Shown here piece by piece: positions 32,164 to 44,384 of a stretch of 64,000 bases of DNA; the first letter of the stretch is position 1; each line of letters begins with the position of its first letter. The stretch spans positions 43,412 to 107,411 of the forward strand of contig JAUCBJ010009033.1 of assembly GCA_032718475.1 (NCBI GenBank), in the 5' to 3' direction. The DNA comes from Nemertoderma westbladi (Eukaryota; Xenacoelomorpha; Nemertodermatida; Nemertodermatidae). Below the pieces are notes generated by a model. It had not been told where the DNA came from and did not search any database. It was given only the letters and a program-made list of their open reading frames with translations. The position numbers were made by a program, and so were the translations under genes.

Positions 32164-33715
32164 CCCTATTAGTACCGGGCTATAAAATGTTGTACAAATA
32201 CCGGGGAGGGGTCATATTGACCCCCCCCTCTAAAATCTACAAATATTTACGAAAACGTCTAATTTTTTGTTTGTACGTAGGTATCACTTGTCTGGATCCG
32301 ACCGAAAAAAAAAAATTTCGAAAAAGTGTACTGGGGTTGTTATATTGCAGCACCAAAATTACAAGTAGTGCACAATTTTCACCAAATTTGAAAGTTAAAT
32401 TTTCGGCTAATTATTTTTCAATACAGGTTTTCTGGGGTGCAAAATACATTGGAAAACATTAAAAAATGATATGATTACTATAAATGGCTGTTTAGTCCTC
32501 TCTGCGTAGGAAAAAAATGAAAAAAACAAGTAACCAGCACTTTTCAGTTAGAACACAAAATTTGTAATTCACTTATACGATGCTATAAATTCACATTTTC
32601 AGGTTTTCGAGGGCGCTGATTCTAATGGAATACATTTCTAATATGCCAGATCATTGCTACTTGTATTTTTCGGCGTAATTTGGCAAATTTTGGTGCTAGC
32701 ACCAAATTTCGTACCCATCACCAAAAAGTACAAGTTTGCGATGTCCAGTGCTGTTTTTATTGATTCCATCGGATTCAGGACCCTCATAAACCCGTATAAC
32801 GCAAGAAACAAGGTGATACTATCTACTTATCAATTTGCATATTTTCCAAAATTTGGTGCTGGCACAACAATTTTCACCCACCGGCGAAAAATACAAGTTT
32901 GAGAACTCTTATGAAATTTTTACTGATTCCATTGAATTCAGAACCATCACAAACCCGTATAACGCAAGAAACAAGGTGACACAATCAATTGATATATTTG
33001 ATGGTTTTCAAAATTTGGTGCTAGCACCAAATTTTGCACCCACATCCGAAAAATACAAGTTTGAGATGTCTAGATCGTTAATTATATTTTCCATTAAATT
33101 CAGAACAGCCATAAACCTCTAAAACGCAAGAAATAAATTGTCACAAGCAATTTTATCCATTGAATGGATTTTCAAAATTTCGTGCTAGCACCAAAATTTG
33201 CACACAGCACCGAAAAATACAAGTTAGATACGCTTGGTGCAACTCGTATATATTTCATCGAATCCAGAAACCCAATAAACCCCAATTGCGTAAAAAACAA
33301 GTTTCAAACGATCAATTTACAAAATTGACTTATTTCGAAATTTGGTGCTGGCACCAAAATTTGGCACCCACCGAAAAAAACAAGTTTGAAATTTTTAAAT
33401 CAATTTATATGAATTCCATCAAATTTCTAACACCAAAAAACCGGTGTAAATCAAAAATAGAGATGTTACAATTCATATTTAATGAAATGTAATTTTCAAA
33501 AAACGTCTCAAAAAAAGTGCCAAAAGTAGGGTTAAAAAATGGGGCTATAACTCGAAAACTACCCAATATTTTTGAAAACGGTTTTCACTACTAGGAAGAC
33601 AATAGATTTTTAGGAAAAGTCATAAAATTTCAGATTCCCAAATGCTTTTGTTTCAGAATTATAATAAAAAAACCACGGGGGGGGTCATATTGACCCCCCC
33701 CCGGGTTTAATAGGG
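32164..33715. mobile_element. piggyBac-like non-autonomous element, TTAA-flanked
   Basis: TTAA (32160-32163) then CCCTATTAGTACCGGG at the left; CCCGGGTTTAATAGGG then TTAA (33716-33719) at the right. A GGGTCATATTGACCCC block lies near both ends. A TTAA duplication and CCC-type ends are the hallmarks of piggyBac (Kolobok also uses TTAA). No transposase remains; the inside is an array of 163-bp repeats. Confidence 0.85.
32680..33440. repeat. 163-bp tandem repeat inside the piggyBac-like element
   Basis: Five diverged units, marked by GGTGCTAGCACC or GGTGCTGGCACC at about 32690, 32853, 33015, 33180 and 33343. Each also contains CACCGAAAAATACAAGTTTG and AACCCGTATAACGCAAGAAA-like blocks. In the third unit the marker lies in a perfect 24-bp palindrome (AAATTT flanks on both sides). 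Open frames across it have no protein signature. Confidence 0.9.
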
Positions 33716-33719
33716 TTAA

Positions 33720-34426
33720 TAATTAATTACATTCATTCATACAGAGGCAATGTAGCCAATTAAGGCCGCAATTGACAAATTAACCACACAATTAATTGAT
33801 GAAACAAAAACAAAATAAGAACAGAACATATCCAAACAATGTAGATAAATCAAATACATAGAAATAAACCCAACGCTAATAATTAACACATGTACACTAT
33901 ACTAACTATAGAAGGGGCTGTTTCTCCTCGCAAAGGAAAATATAATTATCAGTATTTTAATGTAACTCATAAATCAAAAAATTGGGCCTTTTTCGAAGAA
34001 ATCCTACATGGGCATTTTGGAGCTAACCCGCCACTACTGCTTGGCTCACTGGAAGTGTATTTAGGTAAAGCTCTATTGTATGGCTTAGCCAAGCCAAGAC
34101 GACACAGACATAAGGATGTAACACAAAATGCCTTTGCCAATTCATTTCAATGGTAGCCAGCCTGTCTTCCCCGCACTGGGGGTAGACCATTGGTTATCTT
34201 TCTGTTATTGTAATACAAAGAGAGCGGCGGGATAAAGAGAAATACCGACCTTACTAATAATGGGCTGGTCCCACCCACGCGCAAGTCTGTTTAAGACAGG
34301 CAGGTGCAACAGTTTTCATGTTGAAGGCCACCTGTTCCTAGCCCAGTCTGCCCCTCACTCCTCCTCCATCATATTAACTTCTTTCATGTTTTATCATACT
34401 CCTGACCGAAACATAATTACGCGGTG
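33720..34426. other. Non-coding stretch with a repeat also found at 61866-62000
   Basis: 34125-34275 (CATTTCAATGGTAGCCAGCC ... CCGCACTG ... AATACAAAGAGAGCGG) matches about 61866-62000 inside the Tc1-like element, so it may be a fragment of that family. A possible 88-codon frame at 33890-34156 runs into this repeat and is not supported as a gene. Confidence 0.5.
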
Positions 34427-34585
34427 TTCGGACACTTCCCCCCCGGACAGTTCCCCCCCGCTCAAGTAGGACACTTCCCCCCCGGACACTTCCCCCCCAG
34501 ACACTCCCCCCCCCGCGGACACTTCCCCCCCGACTGTTCTTAACTTCGCACATTCGTATTTTTCATTTTGTAAGGTTAACGGACC
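34427..34585 (+). repeat. GGACACTTCCCCCC repeat array, copy 2
   Basis: Six or so units of GGACACTTCCCCCC with the related CTCAAGTAGGACACTTCC, then CTTAACTTCGCACAT. The G-rich complement at 35483-35645 is inverted. Confidence 0.85.
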
Positions 34586-34890
34586 GCTTGTATCCAGATA
34601 AGTTGTATCCAATTTTCCTTTCGTAGCTCAGAAAGTGATCTTTTGCATCCCGATTTTACATTTTATATCCAAGTTTTATTTATGGGTTTTATCAATGCAA
34701 TTACATTGTATTGTTTGCTAATCTTTAAACAATTAATTATATTAGATGACCTATAAATTCCATCCCCGGAATGATATACTGTTTTTATTAACTATAGAAT
34801 TATAATAATTAATTGTTTTAATTATAGGTATTATTATGTAATAGTCTTCTTCAAATTGTAGCAGATGGGGATGAATATTATTGTTGCAAT

Positions 34891-35054
34891 CAAAATTATA
34901 CCTCTCCAGGGTAAAATTGACATGCGTCGACCTGTATTCTGTGTTCAGCATTACATATTGATATATTACTACTATACATATTATATAGATATTATACACA
35001 CTACATATTAAATTTCCTGGTTACTTGCAATATTTTTAATAGGATTTTGTTGAA
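34891..35054 (-). repeat. Copy of the repeat found at 1-125
   Basis: On the minus strand it reads TCAACAAAATCCTATTAAAA onward as at base 1, with a 45-bp insertion around 34965-35005. Confidence 0.85.
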
Positions 35055-35210
35055 TTATATAATATTGTAGTAATTTATATATTAAATTGGTTAACATTCA
35101 ATACAGCTCCTACTTTAGGCGTAGTCAATTTATTATCTGATGATACAAACATGAATTAATTATTTCAAAGTGGTCTTAAGTCTTTCACCACGGGCACACA
35201 GGGAAATGCC

Positions 35211-35347
35211 GGGGTCTGGGGGCGATAACCCCCAAGAAAAGAAGCGGGGGTTTGGGGGCGGCAGCCCCCAAGAAAATAAGCGGGGGTTTGGGGGCGGTAG
35301 CCCCCAACAGAAGAAGCGGGGGTTTGGGGGCGGCAGCCACCAATTAA
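35211..35347. repeat. 37-bp tandem repeat with GGGGGCGGCAGCCCCC hairpin
   Basis: Four units starting near 35216, 35254, 35290 and 35327. Each has a GC hairpin (GGGGGCGGCAGCCCCC or close variant) followed by AAGAAAATAAGCGGGGGTTT. Confidence 0.9.
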
Positions 35348-35482
35348 AAGAAAAACAAACAAAATTTGACTATAAAAATGTTTCTTTTATAATTTTGAAA
35401 AAACTTGTCTAGATACAACTAGTCCTGTAACCATCTTTAACTTTTGTTTATTGCTTTGATGCACCCAGATTAATTTTAAAAA

Positions 35483-35668
35483 TTTAACTGGGGGGGAAGT
35501 GTCCGGGGGGCAAGTGTCCGGGGGGGAAGTGTCCGGGGGGGAAGTGTCCTACTTGGGCGGGGGGGAAGTGTCCGGGGGGGAAGTGTCCTACTTGGGCGGG
35601 GGGGAAGTGTCCGGGGGGGAAGTGTCCGGGGGGGAAGTGTCCTAGATCCAATTACGCCACTGTTCAAT
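35483..35668 (-). repeat. G-rich inverted partner of the GGACACTTCCCCCC array
   Basis: About seven GGGGGGGAAGTGTCC units with interspersed TACTTGGGCGG blocks, ending CTAGATCCAATTACGCCACTG, which on the minus strand gives a CAGTGGCGTAATTGG start typical of a transposon end. Together with 34427-34585 it brackets about 900 bp. G-runs could form quadruplexes. Confidence 0.8.
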
Positions 35669-36689
35669 TATCTCGAGTACCAGTAACTAACAATACTACT
35701 GTATATTATACATCTAAATGAGAAATAAAGTGATCGAAATTCCACTAAGATATAAAATATCAATAGTAAGTTAATATTCTTGGTGTCCCCACGCAACACC
35801 GCAGGGTCCGCGAATTATACATTTTTTTAATTATTTTTATTATTAAATATTATTGAAATTGTTTTCAATAATGTATTATGTGATTTTATTTATGCATACA
35901 TTATTATGTGTAATATGTGATTGACAAGGGGGAGCGAAAATTTGGCCTTTCCCCCCAGTGGAAATGGTTTCCGTACGCTTATGGGTGAGCGGAACTATAG
36001 GACGCCTTCAGTCAGAGTGTCCCCATTTCATAATGACTCTATACTGAAGCCACACAAAGGGGCAGGACAAGGTGAGAAGTGATTATCTAACAATAACACA
36101 CACAATCAGATTATTATACATACTCCTCCTTTAACGAAGCCCCATTCAACTTCCTTATATGACTGCGTGCACTATCAATGTCTTAGAGGGCTGTCTCCAG
36201 TACTACAAGGCTCAGTTCCGGGTGGGTTAACAATCTGACAATAATAAAAATGAAAGCGAGCCGACATTTAGTCAGAGCTACCAAATGGATATCCAAGGAG
36301 ATGGACTGTCTGGACGGTCAGGGCCCTAAACCGATTAGGTTCTCTGTTCGCAGAACACCGAACACTATTCCGGCCACGGAACTAGTCCAGCAGAATGCCT
36401 TTATAGAATCCTGGGATTTGGGGGACGAGAGGATCTCAGCAACTAAGCTAAAACGAACAATAGGATGTTCCTAGACCCCCCCCCCAAAAATTTATCCAGA
36501 CAACTTTTCGCCATACATAATGTGTTAAAAAAGTCTACGGTTCTCCGTCTAGGGCCAATTTGAGTCAAAAAGTCCGCTTCCCTAGCAACCTCGTTGCTAT
36601 GCGCCGATCTCCAGAACCGCTAATGCTACGGACTTGGGACCGGCGCCAATCGATAGGCAGCATAGGGTTTACATTCAAAAAAACTTTTT
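35669..36689. other. Non-coding stretch
   Basis: No repeat boundary or recognisable gene. A 74-codon frame at 36250-36474 has an ordinary composition but no known motif and no splice support; left uncalled. Confidence 0.45.
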
Positions 36690-38160
36690 TTGGAGCGATC
36701 AGATCATGATCTTGACCATGATCAGCAAAGATCAGTTTTGATCAGGGATCGGACACTCAAGGCTTGCTCCAATCGAAAAACTTAACATTACAAAAAGATT
36801 CAGCGACCCCACATTAGTCATGATTCCCGTTAAAAGATTTTTAAAAAAGTGAATTCTTCCCGATCAAAACGCAAGATCATGATCGCGCAAAGTCGTAAAA
36901 TCGTAACTAAGCATTTTGGATATAAACAATTACTGTAGGAAACGTTCAGAACACCGCCCTGAGTCGATTAAAAAAAAATTGGCTCGATCGGACAACCGGT
37001 TCTCGAGATCTGATACCTGATCATTAAAGATCAGATTTTTTAGTTTTTTCTGATTTTCTCGAAAACTTTGTTTGAGATCCCCGATTTTTTTTTTACGAAT
37101 CGACTTCTATGATGAAGGGGCAACTTTTGAGCATTTCGAAATTTTCAAAAAGCGATTTGATCAGGCCGCGATCAGAAAAGATCGTGTTTTCGGTTTTATT
37201 TCGAAGACCAAGTCCTGGGAGTTCACTGTATAGAAAAACTTAACATCACAAAAAGATTCCTCTCCCTCGAATTATGGGGGGTAGCCAAAATTTTGGCATA
37301 AAAAAGTTCAAGTCTAGTGGGTCAAAACTCAAGATCATGATCGTGAAAAGATCAGTATATTTAAAATCGAATCTAAGCATTTTCTAATAAACATTCATTG
37401 TAAGAAATGTGCAATGGTCTATTCTGAGTTGATTAAAAAAAAATTGGCTCGATCGGGCAACCAGTTCTCGAGATCAGCTTCCTGATCATAAAAGATCGTG
37501 TTTTTCGGTTTTTCCCGATTTTCTCGAAAACTTTGTTTGAGACCCCCGATTTTTTTTTACTAATCGACTTCTATTAAGAAGGGGCAACTTTTGAGCATTT
37601 CAAAATTTTCAAAAAGCGATTTGATCAGGCCATGATCAGGAAAGATCATGTTTTCGGTTTTATTTCGAAGACCAAGTCCTGTGAGTTCACCGTATGAAAA
37701 AACTTAACATTACAAAAAGATTCCTCACCTTCGAATTAGGGGGGTAGCCAAAATTTGACCATAAAAAAGTGTTCAATTCTAGGGGGTCAAAAGATCATGA
37801 TCGCGAAATGATCAGTTTTTTCGAAATTACTTCTGAGCATTTTGGGGCAAAACTTTCAAACTAAAAAACATTCACTGGAGTGTTCTAAGTAGATTAAAAA
37901 AAATTTCGACTCAATAGGCCTACCAGTACCGGAGATAAGGTCGTCCAAAGTCTGCTTCCGGTAATTCGAAAATATTTCGAAAACCCTTGATTGAATTTTT
38001 TCCTTGAAAATATGTGAATGTACAGTTAGTGGACCCGCATCTAACGATATATCACAATCCATATTTCGGATGACAGGTACCGGTGAAATCAGACTTTACC
38101 GAAAAAAAATTCAAATTTAAGCTACTCATGTCTGACTATCTCGAAAACTATAATAGGTAT
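36690..38160. repeat. About 460-bp tandem satellite dense in GATC palindromes
   Basis: Three diverged units, phased by AAAAACTTAACATTACAAAAAGATTC at about 36776, 37234 and 37697 (steps 458 and 463). Each unit has many TGATCA, ATGATCAT and CGATCG palindromes and two repeated sentences: TTGGCTCGATCGG with TTCTCGAGATC, and TTTCGAAGACCAAGTCCTG. The last unit decays after 37900. Confidence 0.9.
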
Positions 38161-39184
38161 GGAAATACTTTCACTGCAAGAAATGTTCGCCTATCCAATG
38201 CTAATCTTCTAACTCTGTGCTCTTATTTTGCATAGTGTCAAAACCTACAACTTAACCCCCCCCAGCGGAGGGAACGGAGTGACCGGAGCGCCAGTACTAT
38301 CTTTCATTATTATGAAGTAATAAGGGCGGTGGGTGGGGTAGGTGGTGAACACTATTTATAGGGTGGAGGGAGGGTCTAGTATATTACTTTAGGACAGTTG
38401 ATTTCTTTGCAATATAGTTTAGCTGCCTCAGTCTTATTTGTAATATGTTATACATTATACCCAAAATATATCAAGTTTTAACATACTACATTGTCTACCT
38501 GTAGGAGAAATATACAATGTAGGGCTCATAATATATTTATAAATAGATTTAGTATAATATTTACATTGTATAACAGAGTTAATTGATACTATTACGGTAT
38601 TATACTAAAGACGCCGCTTTGATATATCTGATCAAATGGCAATTTCTTGTATATTATCTATTTCACTATCTTGGGTATATCATTCAATTTCTAAAACTAT
38701 AATAATAAAAATTTACTTCACTTCTTGTTTACTCGCATGGATATATTGATATAAAACACTTCAGTATAATATCTTATAGGGCCAAACGCAGATTAATCGG
38801 AATAATATGTTTAATTATTATTACAATTGGCACATTGAAGTAAGTAGTACATGAGTTTGATAAAATAATTATGAATCTGTATCTTATTGTACTTTGTCTA
38901 TATGATTATGTTATATAATAATGTTACTTTATCACTTTGGTTTAAACCGATCTCCTTTACTATTACTTACTACTTATACTACTACTACTACTACTATTAC
39001 TACTACTGCTACTGACTACTACAGAGTTATATATTATAAGAGGATGGGGTTCGTGATTATTAGTTATTATACAAGTGCCCCTCGGCTATAGAGAGTCCAC
39101 CCTCGGTTGCTTACTGGATTGAGCTGAGTCGAGTTAAATCGCTTCGCCAAAACGACCAAGTAGCTTATAGGAATACACTACATT

Positions 39185-39251
39185 TATTTGGCCGTTTTGG
39201 TCATGTTGGCCGCCAAAATGACCAAGTTAATGCTTATTGGGATCGGGACTG
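39185..39251 (-). repeat. Tc1/mariner-like terminal repeat, right partner
   Basis: On the minus strand it reads TA, CAGTCCCGATCCCAATAAG and onward, matching 24033-24100 for about 60 bp with a handful of differences. Confidence 0.55.
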
Positions 39252-40435
39252 TATGTATGTCATTGAGTAGCAGCAGCCCAGTAAAATCATCTTCTTTGAA
39301 AGTATATGGGGCTTACAGTATTGGATCATCAAACACACAACATCACACAAACGGTACATAGCTCTCACATTTATTTATACAATGACCATCCCCAGTGTGT
39401 CATACCTGCTGGGACATACTTGTACCTAAAAGAGAATTCTCCCTTCACACAAGGCAGACCACCAGTCATGCAGATCGGATGACTTCTGCACATTCTTGTT
39501 AGGACGAAGTTTGATTTATTGATAATCACACTTTGCTAATTAGAGATAGTTAATTATTATAATGTTAATTGGAAATATCTTCTATACAGTAGTCTGTTCA
39601 TCCAATATTTCTGCTTTAAGGATTAGTTTCCAAGAATCGCCGAGAACTTGTTAATGAGAAGGTAAATTCCCTAAGCTCGCACATATTTAGCTCGTCTTAG
39701 ATATAATAATACCTTGGGATGTATGTACAGTAGTTTACTATATAGTATTGCTTATTCATTGAGTAATTGTACTGTAAGAGATACCAGACCAGTGCAGTGC
39801 CAAGTTTACAGATTACAATGATAACCTAACAACAACATTACCTTCATAAAAACCCAATTATAGCGAATATTACCAAATAACATATAGGCCTTTTTGAATA
39901 TCATGTGTATTTGAAATATATTTTTTAGTTATGTTTTAAAATATTTCGCATGTTTTTACTTTAATTTGAATATCACTAACTTGAAATCGGATTATTGTAC
40001 TGTATAAATATAAACAATGTTGCCTTTGTTGATAATCACGATTATTTAAAAGTTTAAAACCATGGAACCGACTGAATTATTGTGTAATGAAAAAACTTAA
40101 GTAGCTTTGCTAAAAAATTCCAGATTTTATAAAACTTTTAAAGCCATTGATTTCTTTGGCGAGTCACTAAATCGATTATTACAGTACTTTCGAGTAAAGT
40201 GTACGGCTATGTTACTGTGTGGCTATGTAAAGAATAAAAAATGACAGACAAGTGCGTAACTCAAAATTAGATCATGTCTTCAAGAAATCGTTATGCCATT
40301 CACCACATTCTCAGAAATGGAAACTGGTACTTATTAACAGTAGCTGCAATTTAAGGATGCGAGGCTGATATGCGTCCTGGCTAACCCCTTTAAAGCATTT
40401 TGTACCGAAGAGTAAACTACCCTCTACCCCATATA

Positions 40436-40495
40436 GTGATAGAACCCACGACCTCCGGAGAAATGTGAATTAAAGCTTTGACTTTTGAATTAAAA
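40436..40495 (-). repeat. tRNA-derived SINE remnant
   Basis: On the minus strand: AATTCACATTTCTCCGGAGG then TCGTGGGTTCTATC, the same order as in the TIR-borne SINE, with a damaged B box. Confidence 0.55.
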
Positions 40496-40673
40496 CGTGA
40501 CTCTTCCTGCTACAGTATCTGCTATCAAAGCTTGTGCTCTATCTTCCTCTTTATAGTTAGTAGTTAGTTGTAATGGTACCTGCAGATAGCAAGATAATAA
40601 AAGCTTTAACTTATCTAGGGGGGATACCATGGGATTTTACCTGCTCATGTAAATACCACGAACATTTCTCCCC

Positions 40674-41733
40674 TGGTGTTCCCCCCTGAGGTCTTTAAAA
40701 TACCTGAGTGTTTAAAGCTCATCTATCCCATCATAGTAGACATGTACCGAACAATAAGAGTCCCACAAGAAATGAAAACAAATAAGTTGGTGCCAGTTCC
40801 CAAGAAGGGCAACCTAACACTCTATGGTTCTTTTCGGGGAATCTCATTGATCTCGATTGCTGTAAAGCTATACAATACAGTAGTATTCTATTAAATCGCA
40901 TCAGGGATCCCATTGAGAGACTGCTTCGAGGAAATCAAAACCATGGAGCCCATTTTGGCACTTAGAAGGATAATTAAAGAATTATCAAAAAAGAAAGACA
41001 GGCATCTGGCTGTTATCTTTGTTGACTTCTTCAATGCCTTTGATTCAGTCTCCCGCTCACGTATGTTCAGCATACTTTCATTATATGGGATTCCTAAAGA
41101 AATTATTGCAGCAATCATTTCAGTATACGATGGTTCGACAACATTTGTGTCAAGTGTCAACTGTTGACGGTGACACAGAACCATTCTAAGAATAAAGAAT
41201 AAAACGAATAAAAAGAAGAATAAAACGGAACCTTAAGGTTCGATTATACATGGCAGCAGTAGTTCCAGTACTCCTCTATGGGAGTCCATGCTGGGCTCTA
41301 ACTGCTGAGGACACCAAATCTCTGGATGGCACATTCACAAGAATGCTACGCCGGGTTCATTGTGTCAAGTACAATGAACACATCTCCAATCAGACTCTAT
41401 ATAACAATGGAGGTGTCTCATTGGTCCCCCCAAAATTGACACTAGAACAAAGCCGCCTCCGCTTTGCAGGATATTGCTTTCGCCGTGAGGACCAGCCGGT
41501 GCATAATCTTGTGCTTTGGCGGCCTCATGGAGTGAATAACCATGGTGAACAGCCCATGATTTTCTTGAGACGCATCTTAAAGGACACTGGCCTTGAAGAT
41601 GCGGATGATCTAGCAAATGTCGTGTGTTGTGGCGGCGCAATTTTGTGGGCAAGCTGGCACAGTATTCTTTATATATTATAATATATATATAATGCAGCTG
41701 CAATGCAGCATGCCGATCCTAGTAGTATGAACA
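40674..41733 (+). mobile_element. Second LINE copy: 5'-truncated with internal deletion
   Basis: It starts inside the RT region at GGTGTTCCCCCCTGAGG and is colinear with the 6.8-10.1 kb copy. It keeps VIFVDFFNAFDSV (motif A) but jumps at about 41186, after the ACAGAACCATT block, to the thumb region at about 41210, so motifs B to D including FADD are missing (about 0.5 kb). Several frameshifts are present, plus an AT insertion near 41670-41690. The 3' end is CCGATCCTAGTAGTA, the same TAG-type tail. Confidence 0.9.
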
Positions 41734-43190
41734 TTTCTCTAAAGTTTCATGTATTTTTGTTACATTATGTCAACATACTGTATAAACATTCTCATAATAT
41801 CCTCGTAACGCAGCAAAGTACCTTTGCCGCGTTGCGGCCTATAAAGCGAAACATTCAACCACGTCTTATAAAGAAAACGAAATCTTTTACAAAAAGAAAT
41901 TGTTTTTCCCTCTTTGTAATCCGCATTACATGTAGGACAAAATGTTACGCTTTTTCTTCCTCTTCAGACGTCAGATTACGCCGAAGCGATACATTTCGAT
42001 ATTACTGTATATTAGTACCATGGTTACTTAACAATAATTTATGAGTTTTCGGTGGAAGTCCCGGATTTCATTAAACTAATGGATCGGGATAATTATTTTA
42101 ATGTTTCGACATTCCAGCCATGCCGATCAGCCGATCGAGGAATAAATACAAATTACTCCCCATTTTATTATAATAACTGCCCAATCTAATAACGATAATT
42201 ATTACGGTTTATTGCGTTCCTTGATGGACTTAATGATAGAATTACATTTTGAGGATTAATTTTGAATATTATAAATACTGATGTTTTGAAGGTCACTAGA
42301 GGATTATCTGAGTTTACGATTTAGTAAAAATTGTTAAAGCTACAGTGAAATGTTTTGTTGGATGTAGTTGTAGGGCAAGTAGGATTCACATGCAATGTTG
42401 TTCGTCGTTTTTGCGCCCTTTTTCGTGTCTTGTGTCAAACAAACCCATTTTTTCTATAATATTTCATTGACGTTTTAGTGGAAGTTTTCCCGTATGTTTG
42501 TTAATGATAATATGAAATAAATGATGAGAAAAGAGCAAAATATAAAATTACCCAAACCTGACAAGTGAAAGCAGTCCTTAAGATGTATTATTGGATGCCC
42601 TACGACCAATAATTTCGCATTTAAACTACCGGTACCTACTGTAGTAAATGTTCATGAAAAGTATAAGTTGTTACAGAAACTAATATTTTTAGCAAAGTAA
42701 TTAATTATTATCAAGAACCATCCTTTGACTGTTGGATTAAAGAGGACCGATAGGTTTTCATGGATGTATGTGAGTGTCATGTGCATGTGAGTAGTTTCAA
42801 AACACCAGCGGTGAATAGCAGTTTCACAGCCCTACAGTACGTGTTGTACAGTATAATTTTTAGGCAACGCAAATTAGGACGGATTAGAGATCATAATGTG
42901 AGATTTTAATAAAAAAATTTTAAAATATTTTTTTTAAATACAATGTACACCTCATGTCCTAGAATATAGTGTCGTAATTCAGTGACCCCCCCCCCCCCCC
43001 CCCCCACCCCCAAAAAAAATTCTTTACAAATTTTAATGAGACTGCATGAATTTTGAATCAGAGTCATTTTCACCTCCCTCCTCCTTCCTGGGTTTGTCAG
43101 AATATCCACGTACAAGTATTATTATTCTAGGCATTGCTTTAATGCCCAGAGCCCAGCTACTTATAGATAAACGAAATCTTCTAGAACATA
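41734..43190. other. Non-coding stretch with a poly-C tract
   Basis: A C-run of about 21 bases lies near 42986-43006. No gene supported. Confidence 0.5.
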
Positions 43191-43194
43191 GTGT

Positions 43195-43957
43195 ATTTAT
43201 TGAATAAAATAAAGGCTAGAGTTCCATATAGAACTGCTTTTTTAAAACATGTGAATACATAAAAATATTGTTACTATGGCAACATTGAAGAGTTCTAGAA
43301 CAATAGAAAAGTATTACAGTATATACTATTCTAGAACATAAATAAAATAAAAAAATTTATGTTCTAGAACATATAGCTAGTTTTTTTTTAATTTTAAAAT
43401 AGCTAGTAAATTAAAAAAAATTACACAATTACACAAAATTACAAAATAAATTTTCTAATAAATAAATAAATTTTTTTGTATTACTAGCTACACCTGTATT
43501 TTAAATTTGAAAAATAACTAGCTATATGTTCTATAACATTATATTATTGGTATTATTTATGCTCTAGAATAGTGTATAATACATATAATATTACATAAAT
43601 AAAATAAAAAATAATAATGTTCTAAAACATATAGCTAGAGTTTTTTTAATTTTAAAATAGCTAGTAAATTTAACAAATATAGGTTTTATATATATTTTAT
43701 ATAGATATAGATAGATATATTTTTTAATAATAATATAAATAAATTCATTTTTTTTTATTACTAGCTATTTTAAATTTATAAAATTACTAGCTATGTGTTC
43801 TAGAACAATAATTTTTTATTTTATTTTTGTTCTAGAATAGTGTATATTATAAATTTTTTGTTCAAGAACTCTTCACTGTTGCCATGGTAACAATGATTTA
43901 TGTTATAAAAATGCAGTTCTATACGGAACTGTTACCAAAATAAATAGCCTGAAGCGG
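43195..43957. mobile_element. Palindromic element rich in GTTCTAGAAC
   Basis: The arms (about 43195-43390 and 43790-43957) are inverted copies, from AATAAAGGCTAGAGTTCC / GGAACTGTTACC at the outside through GTTACTATGGCAACATTGAAG. The middle is AT-rich and repeats GTTCTAGAAC-type palindromes and TAGCTAGT words in both orientations. A non-autonomous MITE or fold-back element; no coding. Confidence 0.8.
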
Positions 43958-44384
43958 AATCAAATACATGTAACTTTCGAATGCCGCTACCATTCTGCTA
44001 ATTCCGATAGCTATTATTCATATTTTTATATTAGAATTATTATAGTACACCTACACTAAACATTTATAATAATTATTAATAATAATTATATTACAATATT
44101 ACAATTTATTCAAATTCTTTAAAAAACATGGTTGTAAATTTAACCTTCATTCCAAATTTATTTAGAGGCCTTATACTGGCCAATAATAATGTACATTTAA
44201 TAATATTTCGCGAAATGTAACAATTAATACATTTTGATTCTTATTCAGTTCTGGAATATATTTCATATTTCTCCATGAATGTTAAATAAGTCAAAAAATT
44301 ATATTTTAAATTTAGTACTGAACAAAATTCATGCTGTATAATTGCACTCACAAAAAAGTTTGAAATATTACCCTAAAGGAAAAC

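Larger units (their letters stand above)
38161..40673. other. AT-rich non-coding stretch
   Basis: Contains a (TAC)n microsatellite at about 38965-39015, the Tc1-like end at 39185-39251 and a SINE remnant at 40436-40495. Otherwise no gene is visible. Confidence 0.5.

Noticed and set aside
36250-36474. Small plus-strand gene
   Set aside because: Ordinary composition but no motif, no splice sites and no conservation evidence available here.
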